NCBI RefSeq assembly: GCF_006440735.1
Contig: NZ_VFUA01000017.1
Location: forward strand, 1 to 64,000
Length of the DNA stretch: 64,000 bases
Direction: 5' to 3'
DNA from: Mesorhizobium sp. B2-7-1
Lineage (GTDB): Bacteria > Pseudomonadota > Alphaproteobacteria > Rhizobiales > Rhizobiaceae
A program made the translations under genes and the position numbers. A model generated the notes under the pieces. The model worked only from the letters and a program-made list of their open reading frames with translations, was not told the origin of the DNA and did not search any database. Positions 23,965 through 31,686 of this stretch are shown piece after piece (within the stretch, counting starts at the first letter, position 1; every line of letters begins with the position of its first letter).

Positions 23965-26411
23965 TCCGCCGCCTCCGCGAACCCGACCGACGCCATCGGC
24001 CGGAACTCGTGCTTGTCCTTGCCGGAGACACGCTCGGACCACGGATCGACCTGCGCGAATTTCTGGCTGACGACGAAGCGCTCGAAATAGGCCTTGCGCT
24101 TCTCGGCATCGTCGAGGATCTGCTTCTTGATCTCGACGGTGCCGATGCGCTTGGCCCATTTGTAGATGCGCTCCAGATAGCGGGCCTGCTCGCGGTACAT
24201 CTGGACGAGCGCCACGATCACCTCCAGCGCCTCGTCCTCGGTCCTGACCAGGCCCAGCACCTCGGTGCCCTTGATGTCGAGGCCTGCAGCACCCGCGAAG
24301 TGGATCTCGTAGCCAGAGTCGACGCAGACCACGCCGACATCCTTGCAGGTCGCCTCCGCGCAGTTTCGCGGACATCCCGACACCGCCATCTTCACCTTGG
24401 CCGGCGTCCAGGAGCCCCACATGAATCTCTCGATGCGGATGCCGAGCCCGGTCGAATCCTGCGTGCCGAAACGGCACCAGTCGGTGCCGACGCAGGTCTT
24501 CACCGTGCGCAGGCCCTTGGCATAGGCATGGCCGGAGACGAAGCCGGCCTTGCCGAGATCGGCCCATACCGCCGGGAGGTCTTCCTTGCGGATGCCAAGC
24601 ATGTCGATGCGCTGGCCGCCGGTGACCTTGACCATCGGGATCTCGAACTTGTCGACCACGTCGGCGATGGCGCGCAGTTCGCCGGCGCTGGTCACGCCGC
24701 CCCACATGCGCGGCACCACCGAATAGGTGCCGTCCTTCTGGATGTTGGCGTGCACGCGCTCGTTGATGAAGCGCGACTGGTAGTTGTCGGCATATTGGTC
24801 CGGCCAGTCGCAGACCAGGTAGTAGTTGAGCGCCGGCCGGCACTTGGCGCAGCCGCAGGAGGTCTTCCATTCGAGCTCCTGCATGACGGCGGGTATGGTC
24901 TTCAAGCCCTTCGCCTTGATCAGGCGCCGCACGTCGTCATGGCCGAGGCTCGTGCAGCCGCACATCGGCTGCACCGCCGCCGGATTGTAGGCTTCGCCCA
25001 GCGTGAGCTTCAGCAGTTGCTCGACGAGGCCAGTGCACGAGCCGCACGAGGCCGACGCCTTGGTGTGGGCGCGCACGTCGTCGAGGCCTGTCAGGCCCTT
25101 GGTTGTGATCGCGCCGGTGATCTTGCCCTTGCAGACGCCGTTGCAGCCGCAGATTTCCGCATCATCCGCCAGTGCCGCAACGGCCGCCAAAGGGTCCGAG
25201 GAAACGCCTCCCTGGAACGCCTGGCCGAAGATCAGCGTGTCGCGCATCTCCGAAATGTCGGTCGCCTTCTTCTTGAGGTCATTGAACCAGGCGCCGTCGC
25301 CTGTCTCGCCGAACAGCACCGTGCCGATGATGCGGTTGTCCTGCAGCACGACGCGCTTGTAGATGCCGGCCGATGCGTCGCGCAGGATGATCTCTTCGCG
25401 ATCCTCGCCGTCGGCGAAATCGCCCAGCGAATAGAGGTCGATGCCGGTGACCTTGAGCTTGGTCGGCGTGTCGGAATGGACGAAGCGCCTGTCCTCGCCA
25501 TCCGCCAGCCCGGCCGCCGTCACCCGCGCCATCTCGTAGAGCGGCGCGACCAGCCCATAGACATGGCCGCCGACCTCGGCGCACTCGCCGAGCGCCATGA
25601 TCGCTGGATCGGAGGTCCGCATACGATCGTCGACGACGATGCCGCGGTTGACCTCCAGCCCGGCCTCCTTGGCCAGGCCGATGCTGGGACGTATGCCGAC
25701 CGCCATCACCACCAGCGTCGCCGGGATGATCGTGCCGTCCATCAGCTCGACGCCCTCGACCTTGCCGTTGCCGACAATGGCCTTGGTGTTGGCCTTGGTC
25801 ATCACCTTGATGCCCCTCGCCTCGACGGCCTTCTGCAGCAGGTAACCGGCGGCCGGGTCGAGCTGGCGCTCCATCAGCGTCGGCATGACGTGCAGCACGG
25901 TGACGTCCATGCCGCGCTCCTTCAGCCCCGCAGCGGCTTCGAGCCCAAGCAGGCCGCCGCCGATGACGACCGCCTTGGCGCGCGACTGCGCCGCAAGCAG
26001 CATGGCGTTGACGTCATCGAGATCGCGATAGCTGAGCACGCCGGGCAATTCCTTGCCGGGCACCGGGATGATGAAGGGCACCGAGCCGGTGGCGACGACC
26101 AGCCTGTCGTAGCTTTCGGTGATGCCATGGTCCGAGGTGACGGTCTTCGCCTCACGGTCGATGGCGACGATCCGGTGGCCCTTGTAGAGGGTGATGCCGT
26201 GCTTGATGTACCAGCCGTCGCCATGGATGACGATTTCCTCGAACGCCTTCTCGCCCGACAACACTGGCGACAGCATGATGCGGTCGTAGTTCACGCGCGG
26301 CTCGGCGTTGAAGATGGTGACGGCATAGCGGTCTGGCGCTGCCTCCAGCAGGTGCTCGAGCATCCTGCCTGGCGCCATGCCGTTGCCGATGATGACGAGT
26401 TTTTCGCTCAT
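23961..26411 (-). CDS. nirB: NAD(P)H-dependent nitrite reductase, large subunit
   Basis: The 816-residue cytosolic enzyme reduces nitrite to ammonium. Domains in order: an FAD/NAD(P)H reductase (VIIGNGMAPGR at the start, VIGGGLLGLEAA for the second nucleotide), a BFD-type [2Fe-2S] region (CGCNGVCKGK, ASCGSC), and the sirohaem half with Cys-x5-Cys in TCVGTDWC and Cys-x3-Cys in GCPRNC for the [4Fe-4S]-sirohaem centre. The ATG at 26411 has GGAGA upstream. It follows the transporter gene by 13 bases and overlaps nirD. Confidence 0.95.
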   Translation of the reverse strand: MSEKLVIIGNGMAPGRMLEHLLEAAPDRYAVTIFNAEPRVNYDRIMLSPVLSGEKAFEEIVIHGDGWYIKHGITLYKGHRIVAIDREAKTVTSDHGITESYDRLVVATGSVPFIIPVPGKELPGVLSYRDLDDVNAMLLAAQSRAKAVVIGGGLLGLEAAAGLKERGMDVTVLHVMPTLMERQLDPAAGYLLQKAVEARGIKVMTKANTKAIVGNGKVEGVELMDGTIIPATLVVMAVGIRPSIGLAKEAGLEVNRGIVVDDRMRTSDPAIMALGECAEVGGHVYGLVAPLYEMARVTAAGLADGEDRRFVHSDTPTKLKVTGIDLYSLGDFADGEDREEIILRDASAGIYKRVVLQDNRIIGTVLFGETGDGAWFNDLKKKATDISEMRDTLIFGQAFQGGVSSDPLAAVAALADDAEICGCNGVCKGKITGAITTKGLTGLDDVRAHTKASASCGSCTGLVEQLLKLTLGEAYNPAAVQPMCGCTSLGHDDVRRLIKAKGLKTIPAVMQELEWKTSCGCAKCRPALNYYLVCDWPDQYADNYQSRFINERVHANIQKDGTYSVVPRMWGGVTSAGELRAIADVVDKFEIPMVKVTGGQRIDMLGIRKEDLPAVWADLGKAGFVSGHAYAKGLRTVKTCVGTDWCRFGTQDSTGLGIRIERFMWGSWTPAKVKMAVSGCPRNCAEATCKDVGVVCVDSGYEIHFAGAAGLDIKGTEVLGLVRTEDEALEVIVALVQMYREQARYLERIYKWAKRIGTVEIKKQILDDAEKRKAYFERFVVSQKFAQVDPWSERVSGKDKHEFRPMASVGFAEAAE

Positions 26412-26424
26412 GTCGGTCTCCGAT

Positions 26425-27726
26425 CTATTCGGCGGCATAGGAGAGGGACGCGGCCTTGACCTCGGCCGCGCGCTCCATCCGGCGGATGGTGAGATGCATC
26501 CAGACCAGGCAGGAGACGACGGTAGCAAACAGCAGCATGAAGCAGCTCGACCAGACGCCGGTCAGGTCGTTCAGCGCGCCGAAGGCGATCGGCAGGATGA
26601 AGCCGCCAAGGCCCCCGATCATGCCGACGACGCCGCCGACCGCGCCCACGCTCTGCGGATAATAGGCCGGGATGTGCTTGTAGACCGCGGCCTTGCCCAG
26701 GCTCATGAAGAAGCCGAGCACAGAGGCGACGGCGATGAAGGCGAGCGGGCCGATCTCGAAGTGGAAAGGGATCGGCCCGCTGATGCCGCGCACGACATAG
26801 TCTGCCGAGGGGAGAGACAGAACGAGGGTCGCGACGGCACAAACGCTGAAGGTCCAGTAGAGCACGGTGCGGGCGCCGACGCGGTCGGAAAGCACGCCGC
26901 CATAGGCGCGAAAGATGCTGGCGGGGATGGAATAGGCGGCGCCGATCATGCCGGCGGTGGCGATGCCGAAGCCGTAGACGCCGATCAGGTAGCGCGGCAG
27001 CCAGAGCGACAGCGCCACGAACGCGCCGAAGGAGAAGAAATAGTAGAAGGCGAAGCGCCAGACCTGCAGGTTCTTCAGCGGCACGAATTCCTGCCAGAAG
27101 CTCCTCGCGGGCGTCGCCTTGCCGGCGCGTCGCTCGCGGATGACAGGATCGTCGCCGGTGCTGAGCCAGAAGACGATGGCCATGACGACCAGCGCCACCG
27201 CCCAGATCAGCGCGACAGACTGCCAACCCCAAGACAAGAGCACGAATGGCGCCAGGAACTTGGTGACTGCCGCGCCGACATTGCCGACGCCGAAGATGCC
27301 GAGCGCCGTGCCCTGCTTTCCAGCCGGGAAGAAGCGCGAGACATAGGCGACGCCGACAGCGAAGGAGCCGCCGGCGAGCCCGACGCCGAGTGCTGCGACC
27401 AGCATCTGCCCATAGGTGTGCGCGAAGGCGAGCAGGAAGGTCGCGACCGCCGCAGCGAGCATGGTCATGGTGTAGACCAGGCGGCCGCCATAGCGGTCGG
27501 TCCAGACGCCGAGCACCATGCGCACGAGCGAACCCGTCAGGATCGGCGTGCCGACCAACAGGCCGAACTCGGTCTCGTTGAGCCCAAGCTCCTGCTTGAT
27601 GCGCACGCCGATGATGGAAAAGATCGTCCAAACCGCGAAGCAGACGGTGAAGGCGATGGTGGACATGACGAGCGCCTGCCGGGGAGCACTGTCCTGGTTG
27701 GGCGCGGCTGGGAGGTTTGTGGTCAT
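26425..27726 (-). CDS. Nitrate/nitrite transporter, NarK/NNP family (MFS)
   Basis: The 433-residue protein has about twelve membrane spans and glycine-rich NNP-family stretches in the two halves (AALGVGLAGGSFAVGVAYVS near residue 110, and GAVGGVVGMIGGLGGF near 370). It should import nitrate for the nas enzymes. The start ATG at 27726 is chosen because the family N-terminus begins just after it; the longer open frame runs into the leader region. It comes after the small membrane ORF at 27792-27950 and before nirB. Confidence 0.9.
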   Translation of the reverse strand: MTTNLPAAPNQDSAPRQALVMSTIAFTVCFAVWTIFSIIGVRIKQELGLNETEFGLLVGTPILTGSLVRMVLGVWTDRYGGRLVYTMTMLAAAVATFLLAFAHTYGQMLVAALGVGLAGGSFAVGVAYVSRFFPAGKQGTALGIFGVGNVGAAVTKFLAPFVLLSWGWQSVALIWAVALVVMAIVFWLSTGDDPVIRERRAGKATPARSFWQEFVPLKNLQVWRFAFYYFFSFGAFVALSLWLPRYLIGVYGFGIATAGMIGAAYSIPASIFRAYGGVLSDRVGARTVLYWTFSVCAVATLVLSLPSADYVVRGISGPIPFHFEIGPLAFIAVASVLGFFMSLGKAAVYKHIPAYYPQSVGAVGGVVGMIGGLGGFILPIAFGALNDLTGVWSSCFMLLFATVVSCLVWMHLTIRRMERAAEVKAASLSYAAE

Positions 27727-27791
27727 GGTCGGCTCCAGTTTGCGGCGTAGGGAGACACCGCGTGGGATGTTGATCAGAGGCGCGGCATCGG

Positions 27792-27950
27792 TCAGCGCGA
27801 GGGGGTTTGCGCGGTCACTTGCGGACCCTTGCCTTCGGCTTCGTGGCTGGCGGGAAACAAAAGCAGCGCTGCGACGAACAGCACCACCGTCAGGATGCTG
27901 CTCGCCAGGACATCGCGGCGGGTGAAATCCTTGAGCGAGGGTTTCGTCAT
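27792..27950 (-). CDS. Small single-span membrane protein at the head of the nas operon (52 aa)
   Basis: An ATG at 27950 follows GGAGACGACG and opens a 52-residue frame: MTKPSLKDFTRRDV, then a hydrophobic segment (about residues 14-33, LASSILTVVLFVAALLLFP), then a polar tail ending TPSR. It lies between the leader terminator and the nitrate transporter gene, all on one strand, 65 bases upstream of the transporter start. A positively charged N-terminus suggests one inner-membrane span with the tail outside, or an uncleaved signal-like anchor. No function is assigned; a role with the transporter is possible, or it may act as a translated leader. Confidence 0.6.
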   Translation of the reverse strand: MTKPSLKDFTRRDVLASSILTVVLFVAALLLFPASHEAEGKGPQVTAQTPSR

Positions 27951-27973
27951 CGTCGTCTCCGGTCCAAAACGGA

Positions 27974-28041
27974 AAAAGCTGCCGTCCAGGCCTCGCGCGC
28001 CCGTACATCCGGGATCGCGTGGTGACCTGAGCGGCAGCTTT
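27974..28041 (-). terminator. Leader terminator/attenuator of the nas operon (candidate NasT target)
   Basis: In the transcript, AAAGCTGCCG with CTCAGG pairs with CCTGGACGGCAGCTTTTT, a long stem (arms at 28025-28041 and 27974-27990) ending in a T-run. The roughly 34-base loop holds a small hairpin with stem CCCG/CGGG and a six-base loop, GATGTA (28000-28013). It lies after the sigma-54 start region and before the first ORF. ANTAR regulators such as NasT work by binding hexaloop hairpins to prevent termination; G at loop position 4 fits the usual pattern, but position 1 is not A. Confidence 0.65.
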
Positions 28042-28103
28042 GCCTGTGGCGCCCGCCATTGGACGCCTGTTCTATTGCCCGCGAGGGGCTCGATTATTTC
28101 AAA

Positions 28104-28117
28104 GCACGAAGCGTGCC
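28104..28117 (-). promoter_or_regulatory. Sigma-54 (RpoN) -24/-12 promoter element for the nas operon
   Basis: On the minus strand TGGCACGCTTCGTGCTTT contains GG, ten bases, then GC, the exact RpoN spacing, with a good TGGCACG -24 half. Transcription would start near 28092 and give a leader of about 140 bases before the small ORF at 27950. Nitrogen control through NtrC would be expected. Confidence 0.7.
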
Positions 28118-28237
28118 AGTTTTGCGAGAAAGAAGAATTTCAATTAAAATCAATGTGATAGCGGAATCGACCTGCGATCGAGCCAAGCAGCGGCGCGGTC
28201 AAACATTGATCAACAGCACGGACATGGCGCATAAATT

Positions 28238-28252
28238 TTGTGCAACGCACAA
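28238..28252. promoter_or_regulatory. Perfect 15-bp palindrome upstream of the RpoN element, NtrC-like site
   Basis: TTGTGC-AAC-GCACAA is a perfect dyad about 120 bases upstream of the -24 box, a typical distance for an enhancer. NtrC sites contain GCAC/GTGC arms, which are present here, but the spacing is shorter than the classic site; an overlapping TTGCAC..GCGCCA arrangement fits better in length. It also sits immediately after the nasS gene end (28270). Confidence 0.4.
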
Positions 28253-28269
28253 GAATGCTGCGTAAATGA

Positions 28270-29496
28270 TCAGGCGTGCTCTTGGCCGGCAATATAGGCG
28301 TCGATCCGGTCGGGATCGAAGATCTGGCCGTCGAAAAACCCGTCCGGGCCAAGCATGAGACTCGCCCCCGCGGAACCGACCGGCGTCGCGACCTTCAGCG
28401 CCCCTTCGACCTTGGCATTGGCGCCGGGCAGCGCCACGCCGAGCGGCTTCAGCGCCGAGCGGTAGAGGTCAGGCCGGTAGCAGTCGCGAGCGATGGCGAG
28501 GTTTTGCGGCGTGTGCGGCAGCTGCCCCCAGCGCACCATCTGCGTGTAGAACCACAGCGCGTGGCTCTTCCAGGGAAAATTCGCCGCCTTGTCGAAGGGC
28601 AGGAAGAAATCCTCGACGCGCCTTTCCGCGCCGCCGCCAAGTTGAAGCTGTCCGGTCAGGATCGGCGTCTGGATCGCCTCCGGCTGACCGAGAAAAGCTG
28701 GTCTTGCCATCAGCGCGGCCAGCTCGCCGCGGTTTGCCGGATCCTGGCACCAGCGGGCGGAATGATGCAGCGCCCTCAACAGCGCCGCCAGCGCATCCGG
28801 GTTCTCCTCGGCCCACGCCTTGCGCACGCCGATCACCTTTTCCGGGCTGTTGCGCCACAGCAGCGCCTTGACGGTGACGATGCAGCCGGTGCCGGCCGCG
28901 ACGGCGGCGCTGTTCCAGGGCTCGCCGACGCAATAGCCGTCGATGCGTCCGGCAGCCAATGCATCGGCCATGAAGGGCGGCGGCACGATGACGATCTCGA
29001 TGTCGCGGTCGGGATCGACGCCGCAGGCGGCGAGCCAGTAGCGCAGTTCGTAATTGTGCCCGGAATGCGGATGGACGACCGCGAAACGCAAAGGCTCGCG
29101 GCCGACCGCCGCCCGCTCGCGGATCAGCGCGCCGAGCGCGGCCCCGGCGCGCGCCGGATCGAGGTCGGGCGCAGCACCATGCGCCGCCATGCCGTCCCAG
29201 ATGGCGTTGGAGACGGTGATGCAATTGCCGCCGAGCCCAAGCGAGAACGGCACGATGGTTTCTGAGGCAAGCGGCGTCAGCCCGAGGCTGCAGGCAAGCG
29301 GCATCGGCCCCAGCATATGCGCGACGTCGAAATGGCCGATCGCGATACGGTCGCGAATGTTGGCCCAGGACGTCTCGCGCTGCAGCTTGAGCTCGATGCC
29401 TTCGCGGGCGGCAAAGCCCATTTCGCCGGCCGCGACCAGCACGGCGCTGTCGAAGAGCGGCATGAAGCCGGCGGTGATTTCGTGCGCCATGCTCAT
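28270..29496 (-). CDS. nasS: NasS-like nitrate/nitrite sensor (NrtA/CmpA-type binding protein)
   Basis: This 408-residue protein resembles the NrtA/CmpA periplasmic nitrate- and bicarbonate-binding proteins but has no signal peptide, as expected for the cytosolic sensor NasS. The frame starts MSMAHEITAGFMPLFDSA, directly in the mature fold. In NasS/NasT systems NasS holds NasT inactive until nitrate or nitrite binds, which frees NasT to allow read-through of the nas leader. Its ATG overlaps the nasT stop (ATGA), which supports a sensor-antiterminator pair. The structural nas genes follow downstream. Confidence 0.88.
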   Translation of the reverse strand: MSMAHEITAGFMPLFDSAVLVAAGEMGFAAREGIELKLQRETSWANIRDRIAIGHFDVAHMLGPMPLACSLGLTPLASETIVPFSLGLGGNCITVSNAIWDGMAAHGAAPDLDPARAGAALGALIRERAAVGREPLRFAVVHPHSGHNYELRYWLAACGVDPDRDIEIVIVPPPFMADALAAGRIDGYCVGEPWNSAAVAAGTGCIVTVKALLWRNSPEKVIGVRKAWAEENPDALAALLRALHHSARWCQDPANRGELAALMARPAFLGQPEAIQTPILTGQLQLGGGAERRVEDFFLPFDKAANFPWKSHALWFYTQMVRWGQLPHTPQNLAIARDCYRPDLYRSALKPLGVALPGANAKVEGALKVATPVGSAGASLMLGPDGFFDGQIFDPDRIDAYIAGQEHA

Positions 29497-30095
29497 TCGC
29501 CCTCCAGCGGTCCCAGCAATCCCGCCGCCGTCACCAGGCTCTGGGCGATATCGGCGATCTTGCGGTTCTGGTTCATGGCGGTCTTGCGCAAAAGCGCGTA
29601 GGCCGCCTCCTCGCTCAAGCCGCGCGACTTCATCAATATGCCCTTGGCCCGGTCGATGACCTTGCGGTTCTCGAGCTCGCTGCGCGCTTCCTCCAACTCG
29701 CGCGCCATACGCGAGAAGGCATTGAAGCGGCTGATCGCCATGTCGAGGATCGGCTTGATGCGTTCCTTCTTCAGCCCGTCGACCACATAGGCGGACACGC
29801 CGGCATCGACAGCAGCCTCGATCGAGGCCTGGTCGGAGCGATCGACGAACATCGCGATCGGCCGCTTCACCGCGCGCGACAGCTGGAACATGTTCTCCAG
29901 CATGTCGCGGTTGGGGTTCTCGAGGTCGATGACGATGACATCCGGCTCGATCTCGGCGATGCGCCGGGCAATGCCGGCCACGTCATGGATCACCGTGACA
30001 TGGCGATGGCCGGCGTCCCGCAATCCAGCCTCGATGATCGAGGCGCGGATGCGATTCTCGTCGATAACAAGGATGGTCAACGAACCGGCGGACAT
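29493..30095 (-). CDS. nasT: NasT-like ANTAR-domain antiterminator
   Basis: The 200-residue protein has a receiver-like N-terminal domain (about 1-125; LTILVIDENRIR, then VIVIDLENPNRD) and a C-terminal ANTAR RNA-binding domain (about 130-195, RKVIDRAKGILMKSRGLSEE). NasT binds the nas leader RNA and prevents termination when released by NasS. The ATG at 30095 has an AGG nearby; an upstream in-frame ATG at 30137 would add 14 residues of uncertain value. It is first in a two-gene unit with nasS and is transcribed divergently from the FnrN-like gene. Confidence 0.9.
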   Translation of the reverse strand: MSAGSLTILVIDENRIRASIIEAGLRDAGHRHVTVIHDVAGIARRIAEIEPDVIVIDLENPNRDMLENMFQLSRAVKRPIAMFVDRSDQASIEAAVDAGVSAYVVDGLKKERIKPILDMAISRFNAFSRMARELEEARSELENRKVIDRAKGILMKSRGLSEEAAYALLRKTAMNQNRKIADIAQSLVTAAGLLGPLEGE

Positions 30096-30228
30096 GCGCC
30101 TATTGTGCAGGCGGACCGGATTTGTGCAATGCGGCAATCGACGGGATGGATTTCCAGCCGAACTGCGACGCTATCGCGCCCAACCCTGCGTTGCCGTTAC
30201 GGGCCGGGGACATTATAGGTATTCCATC

Positions 30229-30951
30229 GTGCGCGAGGATATTCACACGGCCGGCGTCCCTGTGCTCTGCGCTTCATGCGAGGCGCGGCATCGCGGCATA
30301 TGCGGCGCGCTCAACGCCGAGCAGCTCCTGGTGCTTGCGAAATCGACGAAGCGGCACAAGGCCGAGGCCGGCAAGGAACTGGCGGGCGACTCCACGAGCG
30401 TCGAGCGCTTCTCGAACGTGCTTTCGGGTGTGGTGAAGCTGACCAAGACGCTCTCCGACGGCCGCCAGCAGATCGTCGGACTGCAATTTGCGCCCGATTT
30501 CCTTGGCAGGCCCTTCCAGAGCGAAAGCACGCTCACCGCCGAGGCCGCGACCAATGTCGAATTGTGCTCGTTCCCGCGCCAGGCGTTGGAGCGCATGATG
30601 AAGGAGCAGCCGAACCTCGAGCATCGCCTGCTCGAACAGAAGCTGCGCGAGCTCGACCAGGCGCGCGACTGGATGGTGGCGCTCGGCCGCAAGACGGCGG
30701 CCGAGAAGATCGCGAGCTTCCTTCTGATGATCGCCCGCAACATCGATCCCGCGGCCGGACCCGAGCGGCGCGCCGCCGCTTTCGACCTACCGCTGTCGCG
30801 CGCCGAAATCGCCGATTTCCTGGGTCTCACCGTGGAGACGGTGAGCCGCCAAATCACTCGGCTGCGCGGCGAGAACGTCATCCGCGTCGAGAACAACCGC
30901 CACGTCATCGTCGACGACATCGGGCGCCTGGCCGCGCGAGCCGGGGACTGA
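30229..30951 (+). CDS. fnrN: FnrN/FNR-type oxygen-responsive Crp-family regulator
   Basis: The 240-residue Crp/Fnr regulator has four cysteines placed for an oxygen-labile [4Fe-4S] cluster: Cys14, Cys17, Cys25 (CASCEARHRGIC) and Cys113. A cyclic-nucleotide-type beta barrel follows, then a helix-turn-helix with ETVSRQ in the recognition helix, the FNR E-x-x-S-R type that reads TTGAT-N4-ATCAA. The start is a GTG at 30229 with AGG upstream; no better ATG gives the cysteine region. It sits beside the cytochrome bd genes, whose intergenic region carries that exact box. It activates or represses genes under low oxygen. Confidence 0.88.
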   Translation: MREDIHTAGVPVLCASCEARHRGICGALNAEQLLVLAKSTKRHKAEAGKELAGDSTSVERFSNVLSGVVKLTKTLSDGRQQIVGLQFAPDFLGRPFQSESTLTAEAATNVELCSFPRQALERMMKEQPNLEHRLLEQKLRELDQARDWMVALGRKTAAEKIASFLLMIARNIDPAAGPERRAAAFDLPLSRAEIADFLGLTVETVSRQITRLRGENVIRVENNRHVIVDDIGRLAARAGD

Positions 30952-31025
30952 TCCCCGGCATCCCCCAGGCAGGTTCCGCAAAAGTGTCCCGCGGTTTTGC
31001 GAAGAGAACCTGCGAAAAACAACAG

Positions 31026-31073
31026 TCCCTAAGCAGGCATTCGTGGGCTTGCCCGCGAATTTCCGCTTAGGGA
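31026..31073. terminator. Double-stem hairpin between fnrN and the hemerythrin gene
   Basis: TCCCTAAGC (31026-31034) pairs with GCTTAGGGA (31065-31073), and inside it ATTCGTGGGC pairs with GCCCGCGAAT with one mismatch. The structure includes the hemerythrin stop codon and lies 75 bases after the fnrN stop, between convergent genes. It is a plausible bidirectional terminator. Confidence 0.55.
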
Positions 31074-31510
31074 TGGTCGACGACCTCGGGCAGCACATGG
31101 TCGCGCTCGAAGGCGATATGGCGACGCATCGATTCGAAAAAAGCGCGCAGCATGTAGCCGAACGCCTCCGGATTTTCGATCGGCCGCCCATGGCCATAGG
31201 CCAACAGCGCCTCGCTGAGATCGGCCGCCGCGCTTTGATCTTCCAAATGCTCGAGCTTCAGCCGCGCGACGGTATCTTCCTCGCCGCTTCGCCGCGCAAA
31301 AACGGGGAAGACGACCTCTTCCTCGAAGCGGTGGCATTCACGCAATAGCGGCAAGAGATCGGCCGCCACGGCGAGACACTGGAGCCGGTCGACGCGCGAC
31401 GGCAGATCGTCGGCGATGCCTTCCAGCATGTGGCAGAGCGCGAGCTTCTGCACATGCGCCCGCCGCATGTCGGCCGGGCTGTGCAGCGGCTCCGGCATTA
31501 CGCCCGTCAT
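31067..31510 (-). CDS. Hemerythrin-like (HHE domain) protein
   Basis: The 147-residue helical protein has metal-ligand type residues spaced as in hemerythrins: His27, His60, Glu64, His88, His131 and Glu135 (HIAFERDH). Such domains bind a di-iron centre and sense or carry O2, or handle NO or iron. The start ATG at 31510 has GGGAGGAG upstream. Its start is 24 bases after the cydX stop on the same strand, so it is probably the last gene of a cydA-cydB-cydX-hemerythrin operon. That points to a role in low-oxygen or NO stress; the exact job is unknown. Confidence 0.85.
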   Translation of the reverse strand: MTGVMPEPLHSPADMRRAHVQKLALCHMLEGIADDLPSRVDRLQCLAVAADLLPLLRECHRFEEEVVFPVFARRSGEEDTVARLKLEHLEDQSAAADLSEALLAYGHGRPIENPEAFGYMLRAFFESMRRHIAFERDHVLPEVVDHP

Positions 31511-31534
31511 GACGCTCCTCCCTCGCTCCCGGTT

Positions 31535-31666
31535 TCAAGGAGTGGGCAAGGAGACGGTGTCCTCGACGGGTTCTTCGCGGACGGTGCGCAGCTCGTACCA
31601 GAGCGCGTTGAGGATGCCGACGGAGGCGGCAAGTCCGAGGCCGAGTATCCAGGAAAAATACCACAT
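31535..31666 (-). CDS. cydX: Cytochrome bd oxidase small subunit CydX
   Basis: This 43-residue protein begins MWYFSWILGLGLA, the hallmark of CydX, and has one membrane span (about residues 3-24) followed by a polar tail. CydX stabilises the haems of the CydA-CydB complex. It starts 20 bases after cydB on the same strand. An in-frame ATG at 31666 gives the canonical N-terminus; the longer open frame overlapping it is only a shadow of cydB. Confidence 0.9.
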   Translation of the reverse strand: MWYFSWILGLGLAASVGILNALWYELRTVREEPVEDTVSLPTP

Positions 31667-31686
31667 GGTCAGAAACTCCGGTTGGA

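Noticed and set aside
21106..24090. A 994-codon plus-strand frame opposite nasA and nirD
   Set aside because: The opposite strand encodes clear nitrate reductase motifs; the frame shows only mirror codon bias.
23916..26459. An 847-codon plus-strand frame opposite nirB
   Set aside because: nirB has full domain content on the minus strand; this frame has no recognisable fold or ribosome binding site.
28205..28213. TTGATCAA near the nas promoter as an FNR box
   Set aside because: The two halves have no 4-base spacer, so it does not match TTGAT-N4-ATCAA.
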